Positions 7,047 to 8,181 of a DNA stretch of 8,181 nt are shown piece after piece. Each line of letters begins with the position of its first letter. Within the stretch, counting starts at the first letter, position 1. Position numbers and translations under genes: made by a program. The notes beneath the pieces were generated by a model that was given only the letters and a program-made list of their open reading frames with translations, was not told where the DNA came from and did no database searches. Source of the DNA: an uncultured Saprospiraceae bacterium. Lineage in GTDB: Bacteria > Bacteroidota > Bacteroidia > Chitinophagales > Saprospiraceae. Where the stretch lies: the NCBI GenBank assembly GCA_938044055.1, contig CALIQO010000540.1, positions 1 through 8,181 of the forward strand, written 5' to 3'.

Positions 7047-8181
7047 ATGGCAACGAAAACATTGATGAAAAAGAAGGAATCTACTTCAGCGAAAACGATG
7101 AGTGGCGCACAAGCCGTGCTGGAATGCCTGGTAGCGGAAGGAGTAGAATACATATTTGGGTATCCGGGTGGTGCGATCATGCCGATCTACGATGCCTTAT
7201 ACGATTATACCGATCAGCTTACTCATATCCTGACAAGACACGAGCAAGGGGCAATACATGCTGCTCAAGGGTATGCACGCGTCAAGCGCAAATGCGGGGT
7301 ATGTTTCGCAACGTCGGGACCGGGAGCTACCAACCTATTTACCGGATTGGGTGATGCCCTTATGGATTCAACACCGCTGGTCTGTATTACTGGACAAGTG
7401 TTTAGTCATCTTCTAGGTTCTGATGCATTTCAAGAACTAGATATCATAGGTTGCTCGACGCCTCTTACTAAGTGGAATTTTCAAGTAACGAAACCAGAAG
7501 ATATTCCTTATGCTCTTGCCAAGGCCTTTTATATAGCTAACACCGGAAAGCCTGGTCCTGTCTTGATAGACATAACCAAGGATGCTCAGATTGAGAGTTT
7601 AGATTTTAAATATCCTGGTAAGCCAGAGATCCGAAGCTACAGGCCAAAGCCTATTATGGATATGTCTTCTGTGAAAAAAGCTGCAGAAGTATTGAATGAA
7701 GCCAAGCAGCCATTTATTCTAGCGGGACATGGTATCCATATAGCAGAGGCACAGAAGGAGTTTCAAGAGATGGTTGAGAAAGCAGGAATTCCTATAGGAA
7801 CTACCATCCATGGACTATCCACCATTCCTGATGACCACCCTATGAATCGAGGCATGCTGGGAATGCACGGCAACGTTGCTCCTAATATTCTTACGAATCA
7901 AGCCGACGTAATCTTAGCAATAGGAATGCGATTCGATGATCGAGTAACAGGAAAATTAGAAGCGTACGCCAAGCAAGCTAAGGTCATTCATATTGAAATT
8001 GATTCTTCTGAAATCGATAAAAATGTAAAGACGGAAGTAGCCATACATGCAGACGCGAAGGATGCAATAATCGCCCTTACACCATTGCTTGAGAAAAAAA
8101 CGTACCCAGATTGGTACGCTCAGTTCGATGAGTACGAAAGGCAAGAGCAAGAAAGAGTTATAAGCAAAGATTTAACACAGG
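7047..8181 (+). CDS. ilvB: Acetolactate synthase large subunit, C-terminus missing
   Basis: This thiamine-diphosphate enzyme joins two pyruvates to 2-acetolactate, or pyruvate and 2-ketobutyrate to 2-aceto-2-hydroxybutyrate, the first common step of valine and isoleucine synthesis. The frame opens at ATG 7047 (MATKTLMKKKESTSAKTM) and stays open for 378 codons to the window edge. The N-terminal domain has IFGYPGGAIMPIYDALYDY (residues 36-54), the catalytic glutamate Glu66 in RHEQGAIHAAQGYAR, TSGPGATNLFTGLGDA (89-104) and GSDAFQELD (124-132). The FAD-domain motif GMRFDDRVTG is at 293-302. The C-terminal GDG...N diphosphate-binding motif would lie beyond the window. GYPGG, FAD-domain and GSDAFQE motifs together favour anabolic acetolactate synthase over pyruvate oxidase or glyoxylate carboligase. 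ATGs at 7065 and 7098 are alternative starts. A regulatory subunit (ilvN) and ilvC would be expected downstream. Confidence 0.94.
   Translation, partial: MATKTLMKKKESTSAKTMSGAQAVLECLVAEGVEYIFGYPGGAIMPIYDALYDYTDQLTHILTRHEQGAIHAAQGYARVKRKCGVCFATSGPGATNLFTGLGDALMDSTPLVCITGQVFSHLLGSDAFQELDIIGCSTPLTKWNFQVTKPEDIPYALAKAFYIANTGKPGPVLIDITKDAQIESLDFKYPGKPEIRSYRPKPIMDMSSVKKAAEVLNEAKQPFILAGHGIHIAEAQKEFQEMVEKAGIPIGTTIHGLSTIPDDHPMNRGMLGMHGNVAPNILTNQADVILAIGMRFDDRVTGKLEAYAKQAKVIHIEIDSSEIDKNVKTEVAIHADAKDAIIALTPLLEKKTYPDWYAQFDEYERQEQERVISKDLTQ

Noticed and set aside
7013..7354. 113-codon plus-strand frame overlapping the start of ilvB
   Set aside because: It is another frame of ilvD/ilvB DNA. The ilvB frame from 7047 contains conserved acetolactate synthase motifs across the same bases.
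1..8181. Mobile elements, CRISPR arrays, tRNA or rRNA genes
   Set aside because: No transposase-like protein, terminal repeats, regular spacer-repeat pattern or recognisable structural RNA was found; coding genes fill almost all the window.

Overview
The window is a branched-chain amino acid biosynthesis locus, most likely from a member of the Bacteroidetes (Bacteroidota). Four things point there: an AT-leaning base composition with many AGA and ATA codons; start codons preceded by A-rich sequence rather than Shine-Dalgarno motifs; a perfect match to the Bacteroidetes -7 promoter element (TAnnTTTG) upstream of leuA; and protein sequences (IlvB, IlvD, and the divergent unknown gene at the left edge) that resemble Bacteroidetes versions. 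This placement comes from recalled family resemblance, not a database search.

Layout. Positions 1-711 hold the 5' part of a minus-strand gene of unknown function that runs off the left edge. A divergent intergenic region (712-864) carries two small inverted repeats and the probable leuA promoter. Four tightly spaced plus-strand genes follow, leuA, leuC, leuD and leuB (865-5138), with gaps of 1-9 nt. They encode all the enzymes that turn 2-ketoisovalerate into 2-ketoisocaproate. A 222-nt gap (5139-5360) separates them from ilvD (5361-7028) and ilvB (7047 to the right edge, truncated), which act in the shared isoleucine/valine pathway. IlvB and IlvD, with an IlvC expected elsewhere, make the 2-ketoisovalerate that LeuA consumes.

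The most interesting part is the gap between leuB and ilvD. It contains an unlisted 20-codon reading frame (5220-5282) encoding MNQIIINIVVIIISVIIHRC, with nine Ile and three Val codons. A strong 16-bp hairpin followed by T residues (5312-5351) ends just 9 nt before the ilvD start codon. Between them lies a segment that can pair either with the Ile/Val codons or with the 5' arm of the hairpin. This is the architecture of a ribosome-mediated ilv attenuator: with scarce charged tRNA-Ile or tRNA-Val the ribosome stalls, the middle segment is freed, and the hairpin is disrupted so that ilvD-ilvB is expressed. The same hairpin would also end transcripts arriving from the leu genes. The leader has no Leu codon, and no comparable leader was found upstream of leuA.
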